In this document: positions 44,468-55,308 of the stretch, in pieces
Position numbering within the stretch: the first letter of the stretch is position 1
Layout of the letters: each line of letters starts with the position of its first letter
Origin: Hypericum androsaemum
Taxonomy: Eukaryota; Streptophyta; Magnoliopsida; Malpighiales; Hypericaceae
Direction of reading: 5' to 3'
Assembly (NCBI GenBank): GCA_963995505.1
Contig: OZ023182.1
Coordinates: 14,054,619-14,118,618, forward strand
DNA length: 64,000 bases
Made by a program: the position numbers and the translations under genes
Notes under the pieces: model-generated
Told to the model about the DNA's origin: nothing
The model's input: the letters and a program-made list of their open reading frames with translations, nothing else
Database searches by the model: none

Positions 44468-46619
44468 GGGATAATTACCCTAAGGTCTCTAGTATTTGAG
44501 CAAACTCTCATTTTAGTCCTTATTATTTTTAATAACTTTTTTTGGTCTTTCTAGTTTGAAATGATAGCCTTTTCAGTCCCTGTCAAGTTCACCGATGACA
44601 TCAGCAGTCAACACAATTTTTTTAATGACCATTTTACCCTTTCAAAAATTAACAAAAAGACAAAAAAAAGTCTCTCTCCTCTTCTTCTTCAACCTTGAGA
44701 TCGTAATAATTGTTCAACTTGTATTCAATTAAAACCTTCAACTTCAAACCATCATCATCGATTCTAGAAATAATAACCAAGAGAAGCAATACCCAGAATA
44801 ACAAAGCCCCATTGTGAACCTGGTATGTAGAACATCAAGAAAAGCATGAAAAGAGCATCCTAGGAAAACCACCCAAGTTCAACACATGAAAAGCATCAAC
44901 AAAACCATAAATTGGCAACGTCATTCTTTCTGAAGCAAGACGCTAAGAGCAAGATCTAAGAACTTGAGTAGCGTCTTAGCCGTCCTCGCTAGGAAGCAGT
45001 ACTGTCGGCGTCGAGACCGTCCAGATCTGCTGGTGATCCCAAGTCATCCTCAAAAGCTCGACAAGATCCTGCCGTTATGCTCCAGATCGCCGGCACGCCA
45101 TCGACTCATTGCCTTCGTTCGTCACTCCAGCCTGAGGCGTCAAAACCCCGCCACAAAGAAAACCCACCGACGGCGGGGCTCTATTTTGGCGCAGCAGAGA
45201 AAATGATGAGTGCCAGACCAATTCTCTCACCGGCGTCAGGGTTTGAACTAGGTTTAATTGGAATTAGGTTTCAACTGGGTTTAATTGAACTGGGTTTATC
45301 TTGTAGTTCTTGCAGCATATGCCTCTCGGGTGTAGAGCTTAATTATTTTGGAGTTGAAGTTGAACTGATTTGATGTTGAACAATTATTACTGTCTCAAAG
45401 TTGAAGAAGAAGAGGAGAGAGATTTTTTTGGGTATTGCTTCTTTTGGGTATTATTTCTAGAATCAAAGATGATGGTTTGAAGTTGAAGCTTTTAATTGAA
45501 TAAAAGTTGAACAAATATTACGGTCTCAAGTAGACCTGACCATGAATTGAATCATATTCGTGATTCGATTCGATTCGATTCGTTAAAAATTTGATTCGAT
45601 TCGTCCAAAATTCGATTCGTTTAAAATTCGATTCGAATTCGTCATGATACGAATTGAATATGGTTCAAGATTTTTATAATTCGTCAAACCGGCGAATTTA
45701 ATTCGAGTTAAATTCGAGTCAAATTCGATTCGAGTTGAATTCGTATCGAATTCGTGCAAGAGGTAATATTTTGGATGAACACTGGTACTTAAAGATACCG
45801 CAATCTTTTGAGGCACAAGCATTGGTCGCCGATTGGACCAAGGCAGAAAGACGACAACAAGAATTAGTCCGGGAAAATTCCGACCAACTATATGACCTCG
45901 ATGATGCCACAACCGGTGAGAGCACAAACACATCCGACTAGGTGAGTTAGCTCAATAAAGTAAGAGAACTATGTGGGCTTTGATTCCTTCGGATCTAAGA
46001 ATACGTAGGCAACTTAATTTAGTATATTAAGTGCAAGCCTAATCTTTAGTTTATTTCTTTTTCCCAAAAAATGTTAAACACTAATTCCTAATTTTTTAAT
46101 ATTTGAACCAAAAATCAAAAATTTTGAATTTTTCAAAAAATATCAAAACTTTTTGAACTTTTTCAAAAATATTCAAAATATCCAAAAAATAGAGGTTTTA
46201 TAATTTTTTAATTAAGTATTAAAATTATAGAATTAATTCGAATTTGATTATAATTCGATTCAAATTCTATTCGAATTCAAAAATTCATAATTCGTATTCG
46301 ATTTGTCTTTTGAAGAATTGAATATGGTTTAATGTTTTGATAAATTCGAATTCGAATTCGTCCGAATTCGAACTGTGGTCAGGTCTAGTCTCAAGGTTGA
46401 AGAAGAAGAGGAGAGAGACTTTTTTTTTCTTTTTGTTAATTTTTGAAAGGGTAAAATGGTCATAAAAAATTATGTTGAATGCTGATGTCATCGGTGGACC
46501 CGACAAGGACTAAAAAGGGCTATTATTTCAAATAAGAAGGACCGAGAAAGGTTAATAAAAATAATAAGGACTAAAAAGGGGGTTTGTTCAAATACCAAGG
46601 ACCTTAGGGTAATTATCTC
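44468..46619. mobile_element. MULE E with a nested hAT MITE
   Basis: Perfect 9-bp target duplication TTTATTAAA at 44459-44467 and 46620-46628. The inverted ends are GGGATAATTACCCTAAGG (left) and GAGATAATTACCCTAAGG (right). Similarity extends for roughly 350 bp per arm, including CTCTTCTTCTTCAACCTTGA and CAACTTCAAACCATCATC. The right arm has been split by the MITE at 45531-46387. The GC-rich core (44950-45240) looks like captured sequence; a plus frame reads SVLAVLARKQYCRRRDRPDL but I do not recognise it. Confidence 0.9.
45531..46387. mobile_element. hAT MITE of the TAGACCTGACCA family
   Basis: Perfect 8-bp target duplication GTCTCAAG at 45523-45530 and 46388-46395. The ends are TAGACCTGACCATGAATTG and, inverted, TAGACCTGACCACAGTTCG, followed by long GAATTCGAATTC-rich arms. 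A central block (45735-45941) contains a 68-codon plus frame (DEHWYLKIPQSFEAQALVAD, WTKAERRQQELVRENSDQLY), possibly the tail of the parent transposase. Same family as 3010-3511. Confidence 0.85.
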
Positions 46620-46745
46620 TTTATTAAATAATGTGCAACATTTGACGATTCAGATTCACTCGGGGGTATTATTGTCTTTTACCTCTCTCTCTCTCACCTC
46701 TCTTCCCTCTCTCTTCCTCCCCTAAAGGAAAAACTCTCTATCTAC

Positions 46746-46890
46746 AAACCCTAAACCCGATGGCCGCCCTCCTCCTCCTCCTCTGGCCCGGAGTTGGTGG
46801 TCCTGTCGGTCCACCAATTATATATGTAGTTGTAATAAGCAACCTCGGGGGTGGGGGGCGGTTGTGTGAATTAGGTCTAGAGATAGAGAT
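46746..46890 (+). other. Possible orphan 5' exon with telo-box
   Basis: After a CT-rich leader, AAACCCTAAACCC (46746-46758) is a double telo-box as found upstream of many plant ribosomal protein and cell-cycle genes. It is followed at once by ATGGCCGCC (46760) and a short leucine-rich frame (MAALLLLLWPGVGGPVGPP). The frame then runs into the 2.1-kb repeat unit at 46891. It resembles the 5' end of a truncated gene. No family recognised. Confidence 0.25.
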
Positions 46891-49031
46891 AATTGACACC
46901 AGATGTATAGTGGTTCGGCTCGGTCCATTTTAGCCTACGTCCACTCTTCAACCGTCCTCCAATTTTTTATTACACCAATAAAAATACAAGAGTACACCAC
47001 AAGTTTTACCAGGTTTACTTGCGAACCTACATTTTACCAGGTTCACTTGCAAACCTCTTACCCACTAGCTTCACGGACTCTGGCTAACTACCGTTCTCTA
47101 GTTTTATCAGGCTTACTAGAAACCTCACAAGCTTTCACATGCACCGGCTAGTTACCTCTCTCTAGATTTACAGGATCTCTAGAAACCTCTGAGCTAATCG
47201 TTGCTCTTACAAATATACTTCTCACACCTTCACACAGAAGTTGAGCAAGTATCAAGACAAACGTATATCTAATACGCTCTTTATTTTTACCACTTCGTGA
47301 TCACAGCTTTTCTCTCTTTGAATGTAGAAATTTAGCTTCAAGCTAGATTTATTCTTTGAATCTTGATCACAATCTTTTTCTCTCAAGTGGTCCAACTTTT
47401 GTTCTTGGCTTGTTCTTCTATTTATGGATCTCCCTTGTAAGTAGCCGCTGGTCCTAGCTCTCCAAGCAAGTCCTTCAAGCTTGCTCATCATGTCTGAAGT
47501 AACCATTAGATGAGAAGTCTTCAAGCTAGCAAAATCTAGCACTTTTCTTCCTTGGCTTGATTTGAGTTGACTTCGACATGAGGATTGATTTGATCCTTGA
47601 AATAGCTGTAACAAAAACAAAGCCAAAAGAACTTCCAAAACAGCTTTTGCTATCGGGTTGTGTTCGTATAATTCAAACACAATTTAAACAATTATAGCTT
47701 GGACAAAAGCATGATTCATCTTGGGCAGCTATCCAATCACGTGGATTGCCTTAAGATGATTATAAAATTCTTCCCAAAGTTAATCTCTGTAATCCATAGA
47801 AGAGTGCTTTAACCTTCGAGAAACCAAGCCAATGCGAGACTCTTATATGGCGGGTAAAAGCCTTAATTATCTTGATCTTGGCAAAGTTCAAATTCGAACT
47901 TGCCTTGGGATAAATATCTAGATCAGTTGGTCAAGCTTCAACTAGAGGTAGTAAGTAAAGACTTGAACCAGACTTAGAAAAATTCTTAATAACCCAAATC
48001 ATAAAAAGTCTTTGTTGACTCTGGACTTCACACAGAAATCACATATCACACAAAAGATAAGTTTATGACCTCGTGTCAGAATAAACTTAGTCTGGGAAAA
48101 AGTCATTTACCTAAGTCAAAAGTTAAGTCCTCGTAGCTTATGACCGATCTCTCGTTATACTTTTTTATCCCTTTGATTATGATTAGGATTTTGTAGTACT
48201 GAGAGATAACTGAGTTTACGATTAGTGTATGCATAGCCTTTTTCTTGATCATGCTTAACCGAATTCTGAAATGTACTTAATCAAAATACTAAGACATTTT
48301 CAATATCGAATGGCATGTCCGATTATGTCAAATGGTATGTCCAATTATATCGAATTGTATGTCCAGTTATATTAGTTGATATATCCAATTATATCGAATG
48401 GTATGTCCAATTACATCGAATGGTATATTCGGTTATGTCAAATAGTATGCCAAATTATATCGAATTGTATGTCCGGTTATGCCAAATGGTATGTCCATTT
48501 ATATCGAATGGTATATAAAAATATTTATAATAAAAAATTAAGTAATTAATTAAATGATATAGTACCGAAGTTGTACTTGGCATAGCATTTTGTCATGACA
48601 CCGCATACCATTTTCTGATAAGCGGACATACCATTTTCTCATGAGCATGCCATCTCTTTCTCTTTGGTCGGTTTTGTCCCTTCTTTTCGAATCTATCACG
48701 ATTTTGCCACCAGTCTATTTGTGAATCAGGTTGGTCCTGTATATGCCGCGTCAGGCCCAAATCCGACCCCTATCTTAGAGGTCTGATAGTATTTTTTTTC
48801 AAAAAAAAATATTCTGAAATATTATGCAGCAAATTTATAGTTTAGGAAGATGTCAAAAAGTATTCTTGTAATCACCGTCAAGAAAATCATCGTGTATTAA
48901 TTTAGATACACCTTATGTCGTGGCAAGAATTAGCAAACCGCTTCGGTTGTTTCTTCTATTTTTAATTCGGTATATTATTTCTTTCTTGGATTTACGGTCT
49001 TGAATTTAACCAAAAAAAATATCATCACAAA
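46891..49031. repeat. 2.1-kb tandem repeat, unit 1
   Basis: Begins AATTGACACCAGATGTATAG and ends with TTGAATTTAACCAAAAAAAA. It is followed directly by a highly similar second unit. The start (TATAGTGGTTCGGCTCGG) and the CCTACGTCCACTCTTC phrase resemble plant LTR sequence, but no tRNA primer site or retroelement gene was found. It contains a 31-bp subrepeat (ACAAGTTTTACCAGGTTCAC) and a 22-bp array (48310-48518). Confidence 0.85.
48310..48518 (+). repeat. 22-bp satellite array in unit 1
   Basis: About nine units of GGTATGTCCAATTATATCGA with drift (TATGTC/TATTCG, TTATGTCAAAT). Because 22 is not a multiple of three, the open frame across it yields a shifting, repetitive peptide and is not a gene. 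Confidence 0.8.
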
Positions 49032-51203
49032 AATTGACACCAGATATATAGTAGTTTGGCTCGGTCCACTTGAGCCTACATCCACTCTTCAACTGTCCTC
49101 CAACTTTTTATTACACCAATAAAAATACAAGAGTACACCACAAGTTTTACCAGGTTCACTTGCAAACCTACAAGTTTTACCAGGTTCACTTGCAAAACTA
49201 CAAGTTTTGCCAAGTGCACTTGCAACCCTCTTATCCACTAGCTTCACGGACTCCGGCTAGCTACGTTCACTAATTTTATCAGGCTCACTAGAAACCTCAC
49301 TAGCTTTCACATGCACCGGCTAGTTATCTCTCTCTAGATTTACCTCTCTCTAGAAACCTCTGAGCTAATCGTTGCACTTACAAATATACTTCTCACACCT
49401 TCACACAGAAGTTGAGCAAGTATCAAGACAAATGTATATCTAATACGCTCTTTGTCTTCACCACTTCGTGATCACATCTTTTTTCTCTTTGAATGGAGGA
49501 ATTTAGCTTCAAGCTAGATTTCTTCTTTGAATCTTGATCACAATCTTTTTCTCTTAAGTGGTCCAACTTTTATTCTTGGTTTGTTCTTCTATTTATGGAT
49601 CTCCCTTGTAAGTAGCCGCTGGTCTTTATCTCCAAGCAAGTCCTTCAAGCTTGCTCACCATGTCTGAAGTAGCCGTTGGATGAGAAGTCTTCAAGCTAGC
49701 AAAATCTAGCACTTTTCTTCCTAGGCTTGACTTGAGTTGACTTCGACATGAGGATTGATTTGATCCTTGAAATAGCTGTAACAAAAATAAAGCCAAAAGA
49801 ACTTCCGAAACAACTTTTGCTATCGGGTTGTGTTAGTATAATTCAAACACAATTTAAACAATTATAGCTTGGACAAAAGCATGATTTGTCTTGGGCAGCT
49901 ATCCAATCACGTGGACTGCCTTAAGATGATTATAAAACCCTTTCCAAAGTTAATCTCTTTTATTCATAGAAGAGTGCTTTAACCTTCGAGAGACCAAGCC
50001 AATGCGAGGCTCTTATACGGTGGATAAAAGCCTTAATCATCTTGATCTTTGCAAAGTTCAAATTCGAACTTGCCTTGGGATAAATATCTAGATCATCTGG
50101 TAAAGCTTCAACTAGAAGGAGTAAGTAAAGACTTGAACCAGACTTAGAAAAATTCTTAACAACCCAAATCATAAAAAGTCTTTGTTGACTCTGGACTTCA
50201 CACAGAAATCACAGATCACACAAAAGATAAGTTTATGACCTCGTGTCAGAATAAACTTAGTCTGGGAAAAAGTCATTTACCTAAATCAAAAGTTAAGTCC
50301 TCGTAGCTTATGACCGATCTCTCGATATACTTCTTTATCCCTTTGATCATGATTAGCATTTTGTAGTACTGAGAGATAACTGAGTTTACGATTAGTTTAT
50401 GCATAGCCTTTTTCTTGATCATACTTAACCGAATTCTGATATGCACTTAATCAAAACACTAAGGCATTTTCAATATTGAATGACATATTCGGTTATGTCA
50501 AATAGTATGTCCAATTATATCGAATTGTATCTCCGGTTATATCAATTGATATGCCCAATTATATCGAATGGTATGCCCAATTACATCGAATTGTATATTC
50601 GGTTATGCCAAATGGTATGCCCAATTACATCGAATTGTATGTCCTATTATGCCAAATGATATGCCCAATTATATCGAATGGTATGTAAAAATATTTATAA
50701 TAAAAATTTAAATAATTAATTAAATGATATAGTACCGAAGCTGTACATGGCATAGTTTTTTGTCATGACACCGCATACCATTTTCTGATAATTGGACATA
50801 CCATTTTCTCATGAGCGTACCTTCTCTTTTTCCTTGGTCGGTTTTGCCCCTTCTCTTCGAATCTATCACGATTTTACCACCAGTCCATTTGTGAATCAGG
50901 TTGGTCCTGTATATGCCGCGTTAGGCCCAAATCCGGTCCCTAACTTGGAGGTCTTATAGTATTTTTTTTCAAAAAGAAATATTCTGAAATAATTATACAG
51001 CAAATTTATAGTTTAGGAAGATGTCAAAAAATATTCTTGTAATTACCGTCAAGAAAATCATCGTGTATTAATTTAGATACACCTTATATCGTGGCAAGAA
51101 TTAGCAAACCGCTTCGGTTGTTTCTTCTATTTTTAATTCTGTATATTGTTTCTTTCTTAAATTTACGGTCTTGAATTTAACCCAAAAAAAATCACCACGA
51201 AAA
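49032..51203. repeat. 2.1-kb tandem repeat, unit 2
   Basis: Near-identical to 46891-49031 over its length, with scattered substitutions. The 31-bp subrepeat is expanded here (49141-49230, about three copies), and the 22-bp array (50478-50690) differs in unit order. It ends at about 51203, where similarity to unit 1 stops. Confidence 0.85.
50478..50690 (+). repeat. 22-bp satellite array in unit 2
   Basis: Same unit as the array at 48310 (ATGCCCAATTATATCGAATG and variants), about nine to ten copies. Confidence 0.8.
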
Positions 51204-53604
51204 CTACATACTAAATAAGGTTTATCGGTGCTCTTAGACTAAAAAAATGGTAGGATAGAAGACTTGGACAGACAATGAGAAAGCATTAGGGCAGATCAGT
51301 GCACGACGACGTAAATCCCATGGCATTAACGTAAAATCTGAGAGAGCACGACGACGACCAGGTAGAATGTTATTATCCCCGCTGAAATTGTTTACTCATA
51401 ATATGATTCGCAGTTGGAAGTTAAAGATCAATCAATTATCCCACGTTTAAGAAAGAAAATTAGAATTGTTCAACCCCGAATAAGATTTGGTAAAATCAAT
51501 ATTTAAATTTCCTATTTTTTTAATTCATGGTGGGTCCCGTGAACTGAAAAATTAATAATTTAAACATTGTCAAGAGCGCAATAAAATTATTCAGAATAAC
51601 CGATTTTTTAAACATTTGGGACCCATATGGATATGGGTCATTTTCATTTCCTTCCCCCGGTTAGTCTGAAATTCCAAAATACCATTTTGTGTGCCTTTCT
51701 GGTATTCCATCACATGTAACGACCGTTCAACCTGTTAATTTTGAAGTCAAATTTCGCAACTGATATTGTAAGCACAAACCAAAAAGGGAGAGCCGGTGAA
51801 GCTTACGATGAGTTTTTTTTATAAGTTACGATAGGATTTTTTTTGGTTTGTACTATTCAACCGATAAAATTTTTAAAAGATGACAAACTTTTTTCAAAAT
51901 ATAATACTAATACATTCTCAAGAACTCGAATATGATACATTCGCCAATATTTGTGAGTAGTTATGACAACAATTTAAACCAAGTACAAGCCCTCACACAT
52001 TCCTTAGACGAAGTCTAACGATTCCCTAAAAAAAAACCCTCAAAAGACGAAGTCTAACGACCCTGCTCAAGTCGTCGATTAGGTACAAGTCAACGGGAAG
52101 TTATGTCGTTGTTATAGTGAGCTGTCTGCAATATTTTTGATGCAACCATACGTTTGGAAAGCTACATCATTCGGTCTTTTTATATATATACACAAAAATA
52201 GTACAAATAATTAGGGGTGAGTATGAAACCGATCAAATCTTCATACCATAAAAATATACTAACCGCAAAATTACACAAATTGATAAGAATAAATTGACTG
52301 CACGAGCGGTTTCACAGTGTGATTTCAGACCAAAATTGCACATGCGATTTTATAGTCTGTATAAATTTTTATAAATTGTTAAATCACGAAATCGATACAT
52401 AATATGAACCGACTCATTCTATATGTACATACATATAGACCACTTTCACCCGATATATATATTTTTAAAAACTTTTATTAATAAGAAAAGAAAAAAATTT
52501 GCAGAATGAGGATGAGAAATGAGAGAAAAAAGAAAAAAAAGACTAAAAACAAAATGAAGGCCTAAATAGGTAATCATAGTGGCAAACCTGATGTCATATC
52601 AGTAACTCATCCAAACAAATCCATAAGTCGGGTAATCAAGGGTGATACCAATCAGCCGGGACAAAATAAATGTTTCACCCGATATAGTTAACCCAGCTCG
52701 ATCCCCTTAACACGATTAAAATAAGGAATCTCGAAAATCAAGTGCCTACAATCCGTTGTATTTTAAGTAAATCTTATTCCTAAGCAGTCATTTGTATTCG
52801 AAAAATTACATTTGTACAGTTCTTCAAAAAAAGGAAAATTACATTTGTACCTTAACCTTCATCCAGGAAGTATGGAATCTTTCGGTTGAAGGTGGGACAG
52901 GTTTCTGTTTTATGTCTGTGTCATAAAGACCACACAAAAACTAATCTAATCAGAAATGTAAGGTCAAGACAAGATAAAAGGCCACGCCATTAATGGGCTG
53001 GAGGCCGTTCCCACGACCTTTCTCAGAGTTCAAGAACTACGTGCTACCCAATTAAACAACTTAAAACAGACCAGAGACCATTTCTGTTTCACAGCTCAAG
53101 CCCCAAAAGAATGCCCACTTCAAGACATTGAAAGTTCATTCGAGATACCAACGCAAGTGTGACTGGATAGATACGGATTCGCCCTTAAATTTGAGTTGGA
53201 AAGGATCGAATCCTAATACCGTCAAGATCTCGGAGATTTAGGCCAACCCACCTAAATTTTTTTCCAAAAAAAAAGTTCTTTCGAGAAATTCGACATAAGA
53301 AAATAACAACAATACACATACATGGAGAGTAGAGTCAAAATTAAAAACTCAAATACATGTATTTACAAGTTCTCTTGCTTCACTTGGAATTGGTTCAATC
53401 AAGGAGAAAAAAGATGGGAATTGATGAAGCAATATACTCCCAAAGAACCTACCTACCACTCTGTACACAGCCCACATATGCCCAAGTTTACAAAACAATG
53501 TGCTGGACAAATATTTATCACCACCAAGATGAACAAAATGGGAATGAAACCCATCAACAGACAAATGATCATCGATTATACAGACTTAAATAGCTAATTA
53601 CTAA
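51204..53604. other. Intergenic and 3' region of the U-box gene
   Basis: AT-rich spacer without recognisable genes or element ends. GACGAAGTCTAACGA appears twice (near 52008 and 52040). The last few hundred bases are the likely 3' UTR of the minus-strand U-box gene. Confidence 0.4.
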
Positions 53605-55308
53605 TCAGAAATTTGATGAGTTTGGACCAGGCGCGTCGATCCCAGCTAACGGCACCCTGTACCGGTTAAGGCCACCGGATTCCCAATCACCACTCCCGCC
53701 AACACTCTCCCCGTCATCGCCATACTCCCCTCTCCCTCTCATGATCAGCAAAATCCGTTTCGCCTTCTCCCTTGCCCGCTCGCTCCCTCTCTCCGCAACC
53801 TCCCTCAACACTTCCACTGCTTGCGCATCCTTCACTAGCCCTCTGAACCTCATACTCCCGTGGCTCAAGGCAAACAACGCTGCAACACAATTCTCACGGA
53901 CGGAATCCGAATCAGCCGCATTCCCTCCCCCACGCTCCTTCAACATCCCCACCAATATACCCACCGCATTGGCATCCAACATTGCAGACCTCCCCTCATT
54001 ACTCGCTGCCAAATTACACAGCACAAGCAATACCTTCCCCGCAGACTCATCGGCCTTAACGACCATCCCCAAAAGCGTGGGGACCGCGCCAAGCTTCACC
54101 AGCTTAGCACGGTTGCTCTGTACCAAGCTCAGATGATACAACGCCAATGTCGAGTCGTGCCTCGCGCGCTCGCTCTCCGACCGCAGCAGCGTGTGCATCA
54201 GCGGCTGCAGTGCCCCGAGGACCCCTATCGCCATCTTGTTCTCGTCCTCCAGCGCAAGGCTAAACAGAGCACCCGCAGCGTGCTCCTGCGCCTCATCCGA
54301 TCCAGACTTCAAAACATCCACCAACAGGGGAACAAAACCGGACCTGACAATCGTCACCTTGTTCGGCCTTTCCAGCGACAGGTTGACCAATGCCGCGATT
54401 GCATTGGTCTGGACGACAGCGTACCGCGAAGCTACCAACGGCTTGATAGATTGGAGCAACTTGGCGGAGCAGATCGAGGTTCTCGAATCTTCGCTGGTCC
54501 GGGTTAGCTTCCGGAGCAATATCGCGCCTGTCTCCTGCTCGTGGACCTCGGGGCTCTTGAGCTTGGTCAAAATCCCGTCCTCCTCCGATGCCGAAGATGA
54601 CGAGAGGGAGGAGTTCGAGGTGGGGTCGGTGGTTAGGGTTAGGGTTTCGAGCTCCGGCATATCGGAGGAGCAGATGGAGGACGACGAAGTGGCGGAATAG
54701 CACGCCGGTCGGGTCGCAAGCGGGAGAGGCGTTCCGGCGGGAATCGGGGAGGAGTCGACGATGACGGACTCCTCCGACGAGCTGGAGTAGAAGTGGCCGG
54801 CACGGTGGGTCACCTCGGTGGCGGCGTGGGAGAAGATGACCGGCGGATTCTCGGCGACTCCCCGGAGGAGCTCCCGCTCCCGGTCAGATACCCGAATCGC
54901 GGGGCTGGAGACAGGCATCCGCGGGGCCGCGGAGGAGGCGGCCACGGCGGCGGCGACTTTCATCGAGCGGACTTTGGCGGCTACATCGGCGTATTCGGGT
55001 TGGACTGGCGGGTCTGATCCGGAGTCGGAGCACCAGGAGAGGATGGTGGACTTCATAGCGAGGTTGGGGATGAGGGCGGAGAAGTCGGGTCGGGCCGGGG
55101 CGAGGGGAGGGGTGAAGTGGAGGTCGAGGCAGACCTGTACGGACAGGCGATCGAAGGTTTGACCCGAGGGGACCACGACCGGGTCGGACATGAGGGACCC
55201 GGAGATTGGGCAGAGGAACTCCTTGGGTGGAGGAGGAGGCGGGGCGGGATTGGGCTTTTGGTTGTGGTGGAAGGAGATTTTCCACCTGAATTTTCCATTT
55301 CCACCCAT
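53605..55308 (-). CDS. U-box/ARM-repeat E3 ubiquitin ligase (PUB38/39/40/41 type)
   Basis: A single uninterrupted exon of 567 codons. The N-terminus MGGNGKFRWKISFHHNQK and a proline run lead into the U-box at about residues 30-105 (KEFLCPISGSLMSDPVVVPS, then GQTFDRLSVQVCL), the E2-binding fold that replaces zinc with hydrogen bonds. A serine-rich linker (about 130-240) follows. Armadillo repeats occupy about 245-520 (AIAALVNLSLERPNKVTIVR, SGSDEAQEHAAGALFSLALE, LALYHLSLVQSNRAKLVKLG, VRENCVAALFALSHGS). The tail (REKAKRILLIMRGRGE) is typical of plant U-box/ARM ligases. The intronless structure and N-terminal wording fit the PUB38-41 group, which ubiquitinates unknown or signalling targets in the cytosol or nucleus; PUB39-41 are linked to brassinosteroid signalling. 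GC content is far above the flanks. The start is the first ATG that precedes the conserved basic leader. Confidence 0.93.
   Translation of the reverse strand: MGGNGKFRWKISFHHNQKPNPAPPPPPPKEFLCPISGSLMSDPVVVPSGQTFDRLSVQVCLDLHFTPPLAPARPDFSALIPNLAMKSTILSWCSDSGSDPPVQPEYADVAAKVRSMKVAAAVAASSAAPRMPVSSPAIRVSDRERELLRGVAENPPVIFSHAATEVTHRAGHFYSSSSEESVIVDSSPIPAGTPLPLATRPACYSATSSSSICSSDMPELETLTLTTDPTSNSSLSSSSASEEDGILTKLKSPEVHEQETGAILLRKLTRTSEDSRTSICSAKLLQSIKPLVASRYAVVQTNAIAALVNLSLERPNKVTIVRSGFVPLLVDVLKSGSDEAQEHAAGALFSLALEDENKMAIGVLGALQPLMHTLLRSESERARHDSTLALYHLSLVQSNRAKLVKLGAVPTLLGMVVKADESAGKVLLVLCNLAASNEGRSAMLDANAVGILVGMLKERGGGNAADSDSVRENCVAALFALSHGSMRFRGLVKDAQAVEVLREVAERGSERAREKAKRILLIMRGRGEYGDDGESVGGSGDWESGGLNRYRVPLAGIDAPGPNSSNF

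Noticed and set aside
45735..45941. 68-codon frame in the hAT MITE as an independent gene
   Set aside because: It lies wholly inside a mobile element and is more likely a transposase tail or captured piece.
48315..48518. 67-codon repetitive open frame
   Set aside because: Produced by the 22-bp satellite; not a gene.
48310..50690. CRISPR-like array of regular repeats
   Set aside because: Plant nuclear minisatellite: units are contiguous, without unique spacers.
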